Assembly (NCBI RefSeq): GCF_001311865.1
Contig: NZ_BBCD01000015.1
Location: forward strand, 17,014 to 81,013
Length of the DNA: 64,000 nt
Direction of reading: 5' to 3'
Origin: Piscibacillus salipiscarius JCM 13188
Lineage (GTDB): Bacteria > Bacillota > Bacilli > Bacillales > Alkalibacillaceae
The position numbers were made by a program, and so were the translations under genes. Each line of letters opens with the position of its first letter. Position 1 is the stretch's first letter. Positions 42,443 to 53,076 of the stretch are shown here, one piece after another. A model generated the notes under the pieces. The model was given only the letters and a program-made list of their open reading frames with translations, did not search any database and had not been told where the DNA came from.

Positions 42443-43264
42443 GTGTCAGCTATTAATCATATTAGTGAGCGACTGTTAACTCAGTACGGTTTAGATATAG
42501 ACGATGAAATTTTTGCTATACAATTACTTCATCGTATGAATCTTGTAAAAGCATTTGGAATTCAAAAAGGAATGAATGTATTAGAAATAGGCTGTGGTCA
42601 AGGGGAGACAACCATTGCTATTGCTGATCAAGTAGGAGAGGAAGGGCGCGTAACAGCAATTGATATGGCTAGCCGTGATTATGGTGCCCCTTTGACTTTA
42701 GGTGAGGCGACTGATCAGATTAAGAACTCCAAACTTGGTGAACGGATCCAATTTCATTTCGAAACAGATTTCTTGTCACTAGAATTACATGAAACATTCG
42801 ATGCAGTCGTGTTATCACATAGTTCTTGGTACTTTAAAAATCCAAATGAGTTAAAAAAGTATTTTAGAAAGATGCAAGATGTATCAAATATGATTTGTGT
42901 CGCTGATTGGGATATTGATTTTATGGACCAATCTCAACGTTCTCATTTTTGCGCTGCAACAATCCAAGCACTCTATTCTCATTTTGTTAATCATGATGGC
43001 AATATACAAAATCTCTTTCATAAATCACAACTTAAAGAATTGCTTGAAGGTGAAGGTTTTCAAATAGCTAAACAAGATCAAGTAGATGCTACTTACTTAC
43101 AAGATGTTCAGTGGGAGAAAGCTTATGCAAATGACATTCGGAAAGCATTTATGAATGAATCCCCAAAATTCAAGTTGTTAGTTAACAGTTATTATGAATT
43201 AATGAATGAGTATAAAGGAGAAGAAAAGTCTTTAAATAGCTTCATCATGTGTGCTTATAAATAA
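42443..43264 (+). CDS. Class I SAM-dependent methyltransferase
   Basis: Intact protein of 273 residues with a Rossmann methyltransferase domain: motif I NVLEIGCGQGETTIAIAD, motif II VTAIDMA, and FDAVVLSHSSWYF as the post-II region. The C-terminal half is helical and unassigned. The substrate is unknown; the family resembles small-molecule methyltransferases of the UbiE/Methyltransf_11 type. I choose GTG 42443 because GGGAGTG lies 7 nt upstream; ATG 42428 is too close to it. It lies between jag and mnmE, an interval that is normally empty in Bacillus. Confidence 0.8.
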   Translation: MSAINHISERLLTQYGLDIDDEIFAIQLLHRMNLVKAFGIQKGMNVLEIGCGQGETTIAIADQVGEEGRVTAIDMASRDYGAPLTLGEATDQIKNSKLGERIQFHFETDFLSLELHETFDAVVLSHSSWYFKNPNELKKYFRKMQDVSNMICVADWDIDFMDQSQRSHFCAATIQALYSHFVNHDGNIQNLFHKSQLKELLEGEGFQIAKQDQVDATYLQDVQWEKAYANDIRKAFMNESPKFKLLVNSYYELMNEYKGEEKSLNSFIMCAYK

Positions 43265-43352
43265 CTTTCATTTTGACGAGAATTATGTTATTGTTTTAAG
43301 TTAGGAAATTATGCGATTTCCTAGTAAATATGCCTAGAAAGGGGTGAAGGTT

Positions 43353-44729
43353 GTGGAACAAGATACGATTTCTGCTATTTCAACACCAATTGGAGAAGGT
43401 GCCATTGCCATAGTTCGTTTAAGCGGTGAAGAAGCGTTTTTCTATTGCTAATCGCGTGTTTAAAGGTAAAGACTTAACCAATGTAGATTCTCATACGATT
43501 CATTACGGGAATATTATAGATCCCAACACGGATGAGTTGATAGAAGAAGTGATGATTACGGTTATGAAAGGTCCAAAAACCTTCACCCGTGAAGATATAA
43601 TAGAAATTAACTGTCACGGCGGAATGGTGTCTGTAAACCGTGTTCTTCAGCTAATCCTAAGAGAAGGAGCTAGACTTGCTGAACCAGGAGAGTTTACAAA
43701 ACGCGCATTCTTAAATGGACGTATAGATTTGTCTCAAGCAGAGGCAGTGATGGACCTCATTCGTGCAAAGACTGACCGTGCCATGAATGTAGCCATGAAA
43801 CAGATGGATGGACGTTTGTCAGAGCTTATTCGAAAACTTCGTCAAGAGCTAATAGAAACTGTTGCACATGTTGAAGTTAATATAGATTATCCAGAATATG
43901 ATGATGTAGAAGAAATGACGCATGACGTGCTGATTGAAAAAGCAAGTTATGTGAAAAAAGAAGTTCATAAGATTCTTCAAACAGCTAAACAAGGTAAAAT
44001 TTTAAGAGAAGGAATTGCAACAGCGATCATTGGCAGACCTAATGTTGGTAAATCGTCTTTATTAAATAAATTAGCTCATGAAAATAAAGCCATTGTGACA
44101 GAAATTCCCGGTACCACTCGTGATGTCATAGAAGAGTACGTCAATGTTAGAGGTGTACCTCTAAGATTAATTGATACAGCGGGAATCCGAGAAACAGAAG
44201 ACATTGTTGAAAAAATTGGTGTCGACAGGTCTCGTCAGGCTTTAAAAGAAGCAGACCTCATTTTACTCGTTTTAAATGGAAATGAAGAGTTTACGAAAGA
44301 AGATGCTGCTTTATTTGAAGCGGCGGCAGGTATGGACGTGATTGTGATCGTCAACAAAACTGATCTTGATCAAAAGATTGATATGGAAGCAGTAAATCAA
44401 GCAGCTAATGGAGCACCAGTTATTACAACATCACTTTTACAAGAACAAGGAATTGATGAATTAGAAGAAGCAATCGCGAATACGTTTTTGACGGTGAACT
44501 CGATTCTGCTGATTTAACGTACGTTTCTAATGTGCGACATATTCAGTTATTAGAACAGGCCGAATCTGCTTTAACTGATGCTCTAAACGGTATTGAAGCG
44601 GGAATGCCGCTTGATTTAGTTCAAATAGATATTACAAGAACCTGGGAGTTACTAGGTGAAATTATTGGAGATAATGTTCATGAATCGTTAATCGATCAGT
44701 TATTCTCTCAATTCTGTCTTGGAAAATAG
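43353..44729 (+). CDS. mnmE: tRNA modification GTPase MnmE (frameshifted)
   Basis: GTPase, about 459 residues, that with MnmG installs the carboxymethylaminomethyl group on wobble uridine 34. N-terminal folate domain ([19 protein letters not shown]), [15 protein letters not shown]1 [13 protein letters not shown]3 [13 protein letters not shown]4 NKTD, and the C-terminal FCLGK with the conserved Cys. An extra T near 43437 and a missing base near 44490 break the frame. The start is GTG 43353 after AAAGGGGTGAAG. Confidence 0.95.
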
Positions 44730-44755
44730 AAAGGTTTTAAAAGGAGGTTTAAATT

Positions 44756-46643
44756 ATGTACAATGCAGGCGAATATGATGTAATTGTCATTGGGGCAGGG
44801 CATGCTGGTGTTGAGGCAGGTTTAGCATCTGCTAAACGTGGCGCTAAAAACGCTTATGCTAACACTTAACTTAGACTTAATTGCATTCATGCCTTGTAAC
44901 CCATCAATCGGTGGGCCGGCAAAAGGTGTTGTGGTTCGTGAAATTGACGCTTTAGGCGGCCAAATGGGTAAAACAATTGATCAAACGCACATTCAAATGC
45001 GTTTATTAAATACAAGTAAAGGGCCAGCCGTCCGTGCTTTACGTGCACAAGCTGATAAAGTTCTTTACCAACAAGATATGAAGAAAGTAATTGAAAATCA
45101 AGAGAATTTAACCCTTCGTCAAGGAATGGTTGATGAATTAATCGTTGAAGACGGTGTTGTAAAAGGTGTGTTAACAGAAACAAAAGCTGCTTATTATGCA
45201 CCAACTGTAATCGTAACAACGGGTACGTTTATGCGCGGAAAAGTGTTAATTGGTGACATTGAGTATGAAAGTGGACCAAACAACCAACGCGCAACAGTTA
45301 AGTTATCTAAACAACTAGAGGAACTCGGCTTTGATATTGTACGTTTTAAAACAGGGACACCACCACGAGTGAATAGTCATACGATTGATTATTCAAAAAC
45401 AGAAATTCAACCAGGTGATGAAGAACCACGTGCGTTCTCATATGAAACAACAGAATTTATTACAGACCAAATTCCGTGTTGGTTAACTTACACTGGAGAG
45501 TTCACACATCAAATTATTAATGAAAACTTATCTCGTTCAGCGATGTACTCTGGTGCCGAACGCGGAACAGGCCCTAGGTATTGTCCTTCAATAGAAGATA
45601 AAATTGTACGTTTTAACGATAAGCCACGTCACCAAATCTTCTTAGAGCCAGAAGGTCGCAACACTGAGGAGGTCTATGTCCAAGGACTTTCAACATCTCT
45701 ACCTGAAGATATTCAAAAACGTCTGCTTGAAACCGTACCTGGTTTAGAAAAAGCTGAGATGATGAGAGCAGGTTACGCAATTGAATATGATGCCATTGTA
45801 CCAACTCAATTATGGCCAACGTTAGAGACAAAGAAAATAGATGGTTTATTTACAGCTGGCCAAATTAATGGAACATCAGGTTATGAAGAAGCAGCAGGGC
45901 AAGGAATCATGGCCGGCATTAATGCAGCTGCAAAAGCACTTGGAAAAGAGTCATTAATTTTAGATCGTTCACAAGCTTATATTGGAGTGCTGATCGATGA
46001 CTTAGTGACTAAAGGCACTAACGAGCCATATCGTCTGCTCACATCACGTGCAGAATATCGCTTATTGCTGCGCCATGATAATGCTGATTTACGATTAACT
46101 GATATTGGTTATGAGTATGGTCTAATTCCAGAAGAGCGTTATGGACGTTTTACTAAGAAAAAAGAATTAATTGATGCTGAAGTTAAACGCTTAAAATCTC
46201 ATATCATTAAACCTAATCAAGAAGTACAAAAAATGATTGAGGAACTTGGCGGATCTCCACTAAAAGATGGTGTTCGTGCATCTGACTTACTCAGACGTCC
46301 GGAAGTAAAATATGACCATATTAAACAATTAGTTCCTAATGAAGTGGATCTTCCTAGTGATGTTGAAGAACAAGTTGAAATCATTGTTAAATATGAAGGC
46401 TATATCGAGAAGTCTATGCAACAAGTTGATAAAATGCGTAAAATGGAAAACAAACGTATTCCAGATCACATTGACTATGATGATATACAGGGTATTGCAA
46501 CTGAAGCAAAAGAGAAACTAAAGAAAGTTCGTCCATTATCAGTTGGTCAGGCTTCACGTATTTCAGGTGTGAATCCATCTGATGTTTCTATTTTATTAGT
46601 TTATATTGAACAAGGGCTTCGCTCAAAAGCTTCAAATGAATAG
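44756..46643 (+). CDS. mnmG: tRNA uridine modification enzyme MnmG/GidA (frameshifted)
   Basis: FAD enzyme, about 629 residues, partner of MnmE. FAD site [20 protein letters not shown], then [12 protein letters not shown] and [17 protein letters not shown] with the conserved Cys, and the C-terminal EARIS-type region ([19 protein letters not shown]). One extra A near 44852 breaks the frame (should read [12 protein letters not shown]). ATG 44756 has AAAGGAGG upstream. It is 26 bp after mnmE. Confidence 0.96.
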
Positions 46644-46652
46644 AGGATGTAT

Positions 46653-47371
46653 ATGAAAATTACAGACTTTACAAATGAACTAAATAGCCAGGGGATACAA
46701 TTAACTGAACAACAACTAAAACAATTCGAAACATATTTCGAAATTTTAGTTGAGTGGAATAAGAAAATGAATTTAACAGCCATAACTGATCAAGAGGGAG
46801 TTTATTTAAAACACTTTTTTGATTCCATTACTGCTGCATTTTACTTTGACTTTAACGAAGTGGAAACAGTTTGTGATGTTGGTGCTGGAGCGGGATTCCC
46901 TTCAATACCGCTCAAAATTATTTTCCTCATTTAAAGGTTACAATTGTTGATTCCTTAAAAAAGCGAATTACTTTTTTAAATCATCTTGCTGAACAGTTGG
47001 GGTTATCTGATGTAGCCTTTTACCATGACCGCGCTGAAAACTTTGGAAAAATAAAAAAGTTTCGCGAATCTTATGATGTCGTGATGGCTCGCGCAGTAGC
47101 AAGGACATCTGTATTAAGTGAACTATGTTTACCCCTTGTAAAAACGGGTGGTAACTTCATTATGATGAAGGCTGCCAAATTTGAAGAAGAAAAAGAACAA
47201 GGTGAACTTGCCTTAAAAACACTAGGCGGTGAATGGAAACAGATTCATTCATTTGAGTTGCCACTTGAACAGAGTGAACGACATATTGTGATCGTAGATA
47301 AAAAACGGAAAACCCCTAAGAAATATCCTAGGAAACCAGGGACACCAAATAAAGATCCAATAGAGAAGTGA
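46653..47371 (+). CDS. rsmG: 16S rRNA m7G527 methyltransferase RsmG (frameshifted)
   Basis: About 240 residues; methylates G527 of 16S rRNA at N7. [18 protein letters not shown] is the N-terminal signature, [15 protein letters not shown] the SAM site, and [18 protein letters not shown] the post-motif. One indel near 46915 breaks it. I place the start at ATG 46653, 6 nt after AGAGG; ATG 46647 overlaps the ribosome site. It is 9 bp after mnmG. A basic tail ends the protein. Confidence 0.94.
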
Positions 47372-47511
47372 CATGTCGTTTTATAAGGTATTTTGACGTA
47401 AAGTTAACTCTATTATTCTACAAAATATACTTCTACTAAACAGAAGTATATGGTAAAATAGGGTTAGTGGATCACATATATAGTTAATCATAGCTATGAT
47501 CAAAAATGTAA

Positions 47512-47527
47512 TGTTTCACGTGAAACA
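47512..47527. promoter_or_regulatory. parS: parS site 1
   Basis: TGTTTCACGTGAAACA, identical to the Bacillus parS consensus, in the rsmG-noc intergenic region. Spo0J/ParB clamps load here and spread, and recruit SMC. Confidence 0.95.
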
Positions 47528-47594
47528 TTACATTTTTTTAAGATACATAATGAGATAAAATAGGATTCATTGAATTTTGAAGGTGGGTGCCTAA

Positions 47595-48473
47595 ATGAGT
47601 TCGTTAAGTAAGTTATTCGGTAAAAACGAACCGAAAAGCGAAGAGAACTATAACAACGAAATAGTTGAACTACCAGTTAAAGATATTCAACCCAATCAAT
47701 ATCAGCCACGCACCATTTTTGACGACAAGAAAATTGAAGAACTAGCACAAACAATTCGAACACATGGCATGATTCAGCCGATTGTCGTACGTAAATCTGA
47801 GGATGATGAAAGTTTTGAACTGATTGCCGGTGAAAGAAGATGGAGAGCGGTTCAAACGCTAGAGTGGGAGAAGATTCCTGCGATCATCAAAGATATGACA
47901 GATACTCAAACGGCATCAGTTGCATTAATTGAAAACTTGCAACGCGAGGAATTAACGGTTATAGAAGAAGCAATTGCGTATGATCAACTGCTTCAAATAC
48001 ATGGATTAACACAAGAAGCATTAGCGCAGCGGCTTGGTAAAAGTCAGTCAACGATTGCTAACAAATTGCGCTTACTTAAGCTTCCGAGTGTCGTTCAACA
48101 ATCGATCTTAAATAAAGAAATTACTGAACGCCACGCACGTGCATTAATTGCCCTAAAAGGTAATCCAGAATTGCAAGAAAAAGCGTTAGCTGAAATTATC
48201 GAAAAACAGCTGAACGTTAAACAATCAGAGGATTACGTAAAGCATCTATTAAATCCTGAAGAAGATAAATCAACCAAAAAGAAAAAACCTCAAGTAAAAG
48301 GTGTTAATAAAGATGTTCGAATTGCTTTAAATACAATTAGACAGTCGTTAAGCATGGTCAAAGATACAGGTATGGATGTTAAAACTGAAGAAAATGACTC
48401 TGATGAGTTCTATGAAATAAAAATAAAAATACCAAAAAGTAGTTTTATAACGGATATTTCCCATCTTATTTAA
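47595..48473 (+). CDS. noc: Nucleoid occlusion protein Noc
   Basis: ParB-like CTP-dependent DNA clamp of 292 residues that blocks Z-ring assembly over the nucleoid. The short amphipathic N-terminus (SSLSKLFGK) targets the membrane; [26 protein letters not shown] and [14 protein letters not shown] are the CTP-binding motifs; [17 protein letters not shown] is the helix-turn-helix. The last residues after IPK may be spurious: one more A in the A5 run near 48438 would end the protein as KIPKK, before the terminator hairpin it now enters. Its binding site is at 1192-1205. Confidence 0.95.
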   Translation: MSSLSKLFGKNEPKSEENYNNEIVELPVKDIQPNQYQPRTIFDDKKIEELAQTIRTHGMIQPIVVRKSEDDESFELIAGERRWRAVQTLEWEKIPAIIKDMTDTQTASVALIENLQREELTVIEEAIAYDQLLQIHGLTQEALAQRLGKSQSTIANKLRLLKLPSVVQQSILNKEITERHARALIALKGNPELQEKALAEIIEKQLNVKQSEDYVKHLLNPEEDKSTKKKKPQVKGVNKDVRIALNTIRQSLSMVKDTGMDVKTEENDSDEFYEIKIKIPKSSFITDISHLI

Positions 48474-48487
48474 AGATGGGTATTTTT
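48460..48487 (+). terminator. Intrinsic terminator after noc
   Basis: CCCATCTT and AAGATGGG pair around ATTTA, followed by TATTTTT. The annotated noc stop lies inside the hairpin. Confidence 0.85.
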
Positions 48488-48569
48488 CTGCAATATAAAT
48501 CTAACAATTCTTTAGGTAACATGATAAAATAATAGTATTGAAAAATTTTTAGATTGGGCAGGTGACATT

Positions 48570-49343
48570 ATGGGAAAAGTCATTGCCATTGCAAACCAGA
48601 AAGGTGGAGTAGGTAAGACCACAACAGCTGTTAACTTGAGTGCATGTCTAGCGCACGAAGGTAATAAGGTCTTATTAATAGATATTGACCCACAAGGAAA
48701 TGCAACAAGTGGCATTGGTATTAACAAGGGAGATATGTCCTCTTGTATATATGACGTGTTAATAGAGGAAGAAGATCCAAAGTCAGTTCTTGTTTCATCT
48801 AATGTACCTAATTTAGATGCAATTCCAGCTACCATACAACTTGCTGGCTCGGAAATAGAACTTGTTCCTACTATTTCAAGAGAATTAAGATTAAGAAAAT
48901 CATTAGAAAACGTTAGAGATGATTATGATTATATTATCATAGATTGTCCACCCTCATTAGGGCTTCTAACATTAAATGCATTAACTGCTGCTGATAGTGT
49001 CATTATCCCAGTTCAGTGTGAGTATTACGCACTAGAAGGTTTGAGCCAGTTATTAAATACTGTTCGTTTAGTTCAAAAACGATTAAATCAAGATTTAATG
49101 ATAGAAGGCGTTTTACTAACCATGTTAGATGCTAGAACGAATTTAGGTATTCAAGTTATTGAAGAAGTGAAAAAATACTTCCAAGACAAAGTCTTTAATT
49201 CGATAGTTCCTAGAAACATCAGACTTGGGGAAGCTCCAAGCCACGGTGAACCGATCATTACATATGATCCTAGATCTAAAGGTGCAGAAATATATTCTGA
49301 ATTAGCGAAGGAAGTGATGGCAAATGGCCAGAGGGTTGGGTAG
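48570..49343 (+). CDS. soj: Chromosome partitioning ATPase Soj (ParA)
   Basis: Intact 257-residue ParA/MinD-family ATPase. The deviant Walker A is KGGVGKTT, switch I DIDPQGNAT and Walker B YIIIDCPPSLG. It stimulates or inhibits DnaA depending on its oligomeric state and works with Spo0J in origin segregation. It overlaps spo0J by 20 bp. Confidence 0.97.
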   Translation: MGKVIAIANQKGGVGKTTTAVNLSACLAHEGNKVLLIDIDPQGNATSGIGINKGDMSSCIYDVLIEEEDPKSVLVSSNVPNLDAIPATIQLAGSEIELVPTISRELRLRKSLENVRDDYDYIIIDCPPSLGLLTLNALTAADSVIIPVQCEYYALEGLSQLLNTVRLVQKRLNQDLMIEGVLLTMLDARTNLGIQVIEEVKKYFQDKVFNSIVPRNIRLGEAPSHGEPIITYDPRSKGAEIYSELAKEVMANGQRVG

Positions 49344-50154
49344 AGGTTTAGAAGAGCTTTTCGGTGTTGAAGAAGAAAGCGTACAGGAAGTAGAAATTAA
49401 ACAGATACGTCCAAACCCTTACCAACCTAGAAAAAAACTTCGAAGCAGATGCAATAGAGGAGTTAAAGGATTCTATATTGCAATATGGCGTACTTCAGCC
49501 AATTATTGTTAGAAAAGCGATTAAGGGCTATGAGATTGTAGTAGGGGAAAGCGCTTTAGAGCCTCTAAAGAAGCTGGCTTAAAGTCAATTCCGGCGGTTG
49601 TTCGTGAACTAACTGATGAACAAATGATGGAATTAGCACTTCTTGAAAACCTCCAGCGTGAGGACTTGAGTCCAATGGAGGAAGCGGAGGCTTATGAACG
49701 TTTAATTCACGAATTAAATATTAAACAAGATGAATTAGCTAAACGATTAGGGAAAAGTAGGCCGCACATCGCTAATATGATGCGATTACTTTCATTACCT
49801 GAGAAAGTCCGGGCGATGATCAACAGTAAAGAGCTGACAATGGGGCATGGCCGCGCATTGTTAGCTTTAAAAGAAGATGATGAAATCATTTTAGTGGCTG
49901 ATAAAATACGAAAAGAGCATCTTAATGTTCGCCAAGTAGAAAAATTAATCACACAGCTTAATGAAAAGAAACAAAAGAAGAAAAAGAAAACAACTAAGAA
50001 AGATGTATTTATATCATCTAAAGAAGCTGAATTAAGAGATTTCTTCGGAACAAGTGTTAACATTCAACAAGGTAAGCGAAAAGGTAAAATTGAAATCGAG
50101 TATTTTGATCAAGATGATTTAAATCGAATATTAGAATTAATCGCATATAAGTGA
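49324..50154 (+). CDS. spo0J: Chromosome partitioning protein Spo0J (ParB, frameshifted)
   Basis: ParB CTPase clamp of about 277 residues. MARGLGRGLEELFG start, NPYQPRK, the GERRFRA-type motif at ~49545, ENLQREDLSPMEEAEAY, helix-turn-helix GKSRPHIANMMRLLSLP, a lysine-rich linker (EKKQKKKKKTTKKD) and a C-terminal dimer domain. Breaks near 49434 and 49550 are bridged by clean sequence in other frames. It loads at the parS sites of this window. Confidence 0.95.
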
Positions 50155-50156
50155 TA

Positions 50157-50186
50157 AAACTCGCCGTATAGGCGAGTTTTATTTTA
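50157..50186 (+). terminator. Intrinsic terminator after spo0J
   Basis: AAAACTCGCC and GGCGAGTTTT form a 10-bp stem around GTATA, followed by ATTTT. It directly precedes the second parS. Confidence 0.9.
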
Positions 50187-50189
50187 AAA

Positions 50190-50205
50190 TGTTTCACGTG
50201 AAACA
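50190..50205. promoter_or_regulatory. parS: parS site 2
   Basis: TGTTTCACGTGAAACA, perfect consensus, between spo0J and the DUF554 gene. Confidence 0.95.
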
Positions 50206-50235
50206 TTTTTGTAGTTAACTCAAGAAGTTAGGATG

Positions 50236-50959
50236 ATGAAATTGGCATTCATGGGCGTCATCGTTAATGGAATATGCATATTACTAGGAACCCTATTTGG
50301 ATTATTTTTACTAAAATCCCTGATCGAATAAAAGATACAATTATGCACGGAATTGGTTTGACAGTCTTATTAATAGGTTTTTCAATGGCGTTAACATCTG
50401 ATCGAATCATCGTTATCTTATTAAGTTTAGTGACAGGTGCCATAATAGGTGAAGGAATTGATTTAGATGAAAAATTAAATCGATTAGGTTCTCATATCGA
50501 GATAAAATTCAAAAACCTGGTAAACAATCTAGAATTGCTGAAGGCTTCGTAACAGCATCTTTAATATTTGTTATAGGCGCTATGGCTGTTGTTGGAGCAC
50601 TTGATAGTGGTTTGAGAGGGGATCACGGCATTCTCTATACAAAATCGATCATCGATGGATTTGTGGCGTTAGTATTAACGACAACTATGGGATTTGGTGT
50701 AGTGTTCTCAGCCGTACCAGTTATTCTTTACGAAGGTGGAATTGCTCTGTTTGCGACGCAAATCGATCAATGGATTCCGCAAAGCATATTAGATTTATTC
50801 ATTGAAGATATGACCTCAACAGGAGGGCTACTCATATTCGCGATTGGATTAAACTTACTCAAAATCACTGACATTAAAGTAGCCAATTTATTACCTAGTT
50901 TAGTTACTGTTGGATTTGTACTGTACATATACACTCAAGTACAACATGTTTTTTCATAA
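50236..50959 (+). CDS. DUF554 membrane protein (frameshifted)
   Basis: About 241 residues, six to seven hydrophobic segments, DUF554 (YdfK/YqgA) family of unknown function. GVIVNGICILLGTLFGLF and GEGIDLDEKLNRLG are family motifs; FVTASLIFVIGAMAVVGAL, YTKSIIDGFVALVLTTTMG and YEGGIALFA follow. Breaks near 50315 and 50515 split it into three. The start is ATG 50233 or 50236. It ends at the shared bidirectional terminator. Confidence 0.85.
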
Positions 50960-50996
50960 AAGGAGCTCAGTAATTTAAATTACTGAGCTCCTTTTA
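50957..50996. terminator. Bidirectional terminator, DUF554 / yyaC
   Basis: A perfect 36-bp palindrome with half-site AAAGGAGCTCAGTAATTT serves both convergent genes. It overlaps the DUF554 stop and the last codons of yyaC. Confidence 0.9.
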
Positions 50997-51566
50997 ATTT
51001 AAAGATTGATGACTGATGCTTCAAATAAACATCTGTATAATATAAGCCTTGAGCTATTTGTTTTGCCATCTTGATGACAACAGACAATCTTGTGTTTTGA
51101 AGAATACTAAATTCCATAAAACCACTTACATTAACATAACCTTTTATGGATATATCACCAACTGCAGGTAACTCTTTCTGTAAAGCAGCACCAGGGAGTA
51201 AAGGACCATAAACTACATCAACAGATTTAACTTTTGACATACTAGATAATGCAGCATCAATGGCAATGACGTAAGGGTTTGAATGAGTTTGATAAATAGA
51301 TTTAATAGTTTCATGCAGATTTTTGCGTGAACAGGCTGATCTATTGTGCCGTATACATGAAGCTTTGATAATGGTTTGAGTGATAGATAATGTCCAATAA
51401 ATGGCCCTAAACTATCTCCAGTAGAGCGGTCAGTTCCAATACATAGTATTATGATAGGTTGATCCGCATTGATGGTTTCTTTAATAGTATTAAATAGATT
51501 TAAACAAAATGAAGTATCATCTGTTGGTAAATTCATTGAAGTAGGACGATTATTAATAGAAGTCAT
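50980..51566 (-). CDS. yyaC: YyaC, GPR-like spore protein (frameshifted)
   Basis: DUF1256 family protein, about 195 residues, related to the germination protease GPR and made in sporulating cells. IIILCIGTDRSTGDSLGP carries the conserved Asp pair, KLHVYGTIDQPVHA follows, and VIAIDAALSSMSKVKSV spans the break near 51300-51330. The C-terminus KLKGAQ lies within the terminator palindrome. It is placed as in B. subtilis, after spo0J and pointing toward it. Confidence 0.9.
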
Positions 51567-51640
51567 ACTCTTAACCCCTTGTACATATTTTTACTAGTAT
51601 ATGGCGTCGATTAAAAAGATATACATAAGGGGTTGAAGGG

Positions 51641-52676
51641 ATGATAGGTGGTTTTAAATGGATTGGTCTTATAGTGGCTACCATGATTGGTGCTGGTTAT
51701 GCTTCTGGAAGGGAAATTTGGGAGTTTTTCGGGCATGAAAGTGGTCTAGGTATTTTATTATTTACCATTATGTTTATCATAAGTTGTGTTGTAGTCCTTA
51801 CTATAAGTTACGAATTAAAATCTGAACATTATTTACCTGTGTTACAAACATTAGTGGGGAAGAGGTTTGCGCACTTTTATGATTGGGGTATTCTATTATA
51901 CTTATTTACGATGTTGTTTGTTATGATCTCTGGAAGTGGGGCAACGTTACATATACTAGAATTTCCTTATTTTATTGGTGTCGTATTAATGATTGTTTTG
52001 CTAGTTGTCGTTATACCGTATGGAATGGGCGGAATCCTATCTATTAATCGTTTTTATTACCGATGTTAATACTAGGACTAGCAGTTGTTCTTATTGTATT
52101 TATATATCAAGAAAAGGTTCCATTGATTTATCAATATGTGGAACAATCTAACTGGGTGTCATCTGTTCCATTTACTTCGCTAAATGTTGTTCCATTAATT
52201 GCAGTCATCGGTGCGATTGGTAAAGAAATTGAAAGTAAAACAGAAATTTATGTGGCTAGTATTGGCAGTGGACTGATCCTAGGGACTATGTCTTATATTT
52301 ACAATATAAGCTTAATCCACGTTTCCGATCAGTTGTTTTTTTATGAAATCCCGTTATTTGCGATACTAAATGGTTATCCTATTCAAATGTTTTTATTATG
52401 TCAGTATTATTATGGTTTGCTATATATACAACGGCCATCACTAGTTTATTTGGATTGATTGCTCGAGTAAAAGAATACTTTAAGTGGAGTAAAGGAGTCG
52501 TGGGGGTATTATTAATATTAGCAGCGGTTCCATTCACTCTAGTTGGATTCTCAAACTTAATTAGTTATTTATATCCTTTATATGGCTTGATTAATATATA
52601 CGTATTAGCTATGATTTTATTGTTTCCAATAATTAAACGAGCTAGTGAACGAAAAAATTTGATAAAATATTCTTAG
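51641..52676 (+). CDS. YkvI-like membrane transporter homologue (frameshifted)
   Basis: Integral membrane protein of about 345 residues with ten or so helices, COG3949/YkvI type, distantly related to amino-acid/sodium symporters of the LeuT/APC fold. GLIVATMIGAGYASGREIW is the conserved unwound first helix. Two indels (about 52050 and 52395-52440) divide it into three overlapping pieces. The substrate is unknown. Confidence 0.75.
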
Positions 52677-52706
52677 AAGACTTATTGATAGAAAGGGATG
52701 GTGACA

Positions 52707-53021
52707 ATGGTTGATCAAAACTACGATTTAAATGATATTGTAGAAATGAAAAAACCCCATCCGTGTGGTGCTAATGAGTGGAAAATAATACGTATGGGGA
52801 TGGACATTCGTATTAAATGTCAAGGATGCAACCATAGTGTGTTAGTACCTAGAAAAATTGAAAAGAAACATAAAAAAAATTATTCAAAAAAGCAAGCTAA
52901 AAAAAATGTTTCACGTGAAACATTTTTTAATTTTCTAGTCATTTTTGTTCAAACAGAGGCAAATAGGCCTTTGTTTTTTATTTTCTTAATAACTTGTGTT
53001 TTTACTTTCATAAATCTATAA
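52707..53021 (+). CDS. DUF951 small Zn-binding-like protein
   Basis: Small protein conserved next to ychF in Bacilli. Its core DLNDIVEMKKPHPCGANEW and MGMDIRIKCQGCNHSVLVPRK has Cys pairs suggesting zinc binding. The family is usually ~65-75 residues. As written the frame runs on to 53021 with an unlikely hydrophobic tail. One fewer A in the A8 run near 52873 would end it at TAG in ~52940 with a basic tail reading through the parS site. I start at ATG 52707 after AAAGGGATGG. Confidence 0.8.
   Translation: MVDQNYDLNDIVEMKKPHPCGANEWKIIRMGMDIRIKCQGCNHSVLVPRKIEKKHKKNYSKKQAKKNVSRETFFNFLVIFVQTEANRPLFFIFLITCVFTFINL
52908..52923. promoter_or_regulatory. parS: parS site 3 (inside DUF951 gene)
   Basis: TGTTTCACGTGAAACA, perfect consensus, located in the 3' part of the DUF951 coding region. 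Confidence 0.95.
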
Positions 53022-53076
53022 TTGTTATGGACTAATCTTGTTAGGTTGGGTACGGAATTGAAGGAGTGTTAGATTA

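Noticed and set aside
47426..47449. Hairpin ATACTTCT/AGAAGTAT after rsmG as a terminator
   Set aside because: The stem is short and AT-rich with no T-run; it could be chance in AT-rich DNA, so it was not listed as a feature.
49707..50063. Leftward frame opposite spo0J
   Set aside because: Antisense of the lysine-rich linker and DNA-binding domain of Spo0J; no independent support.
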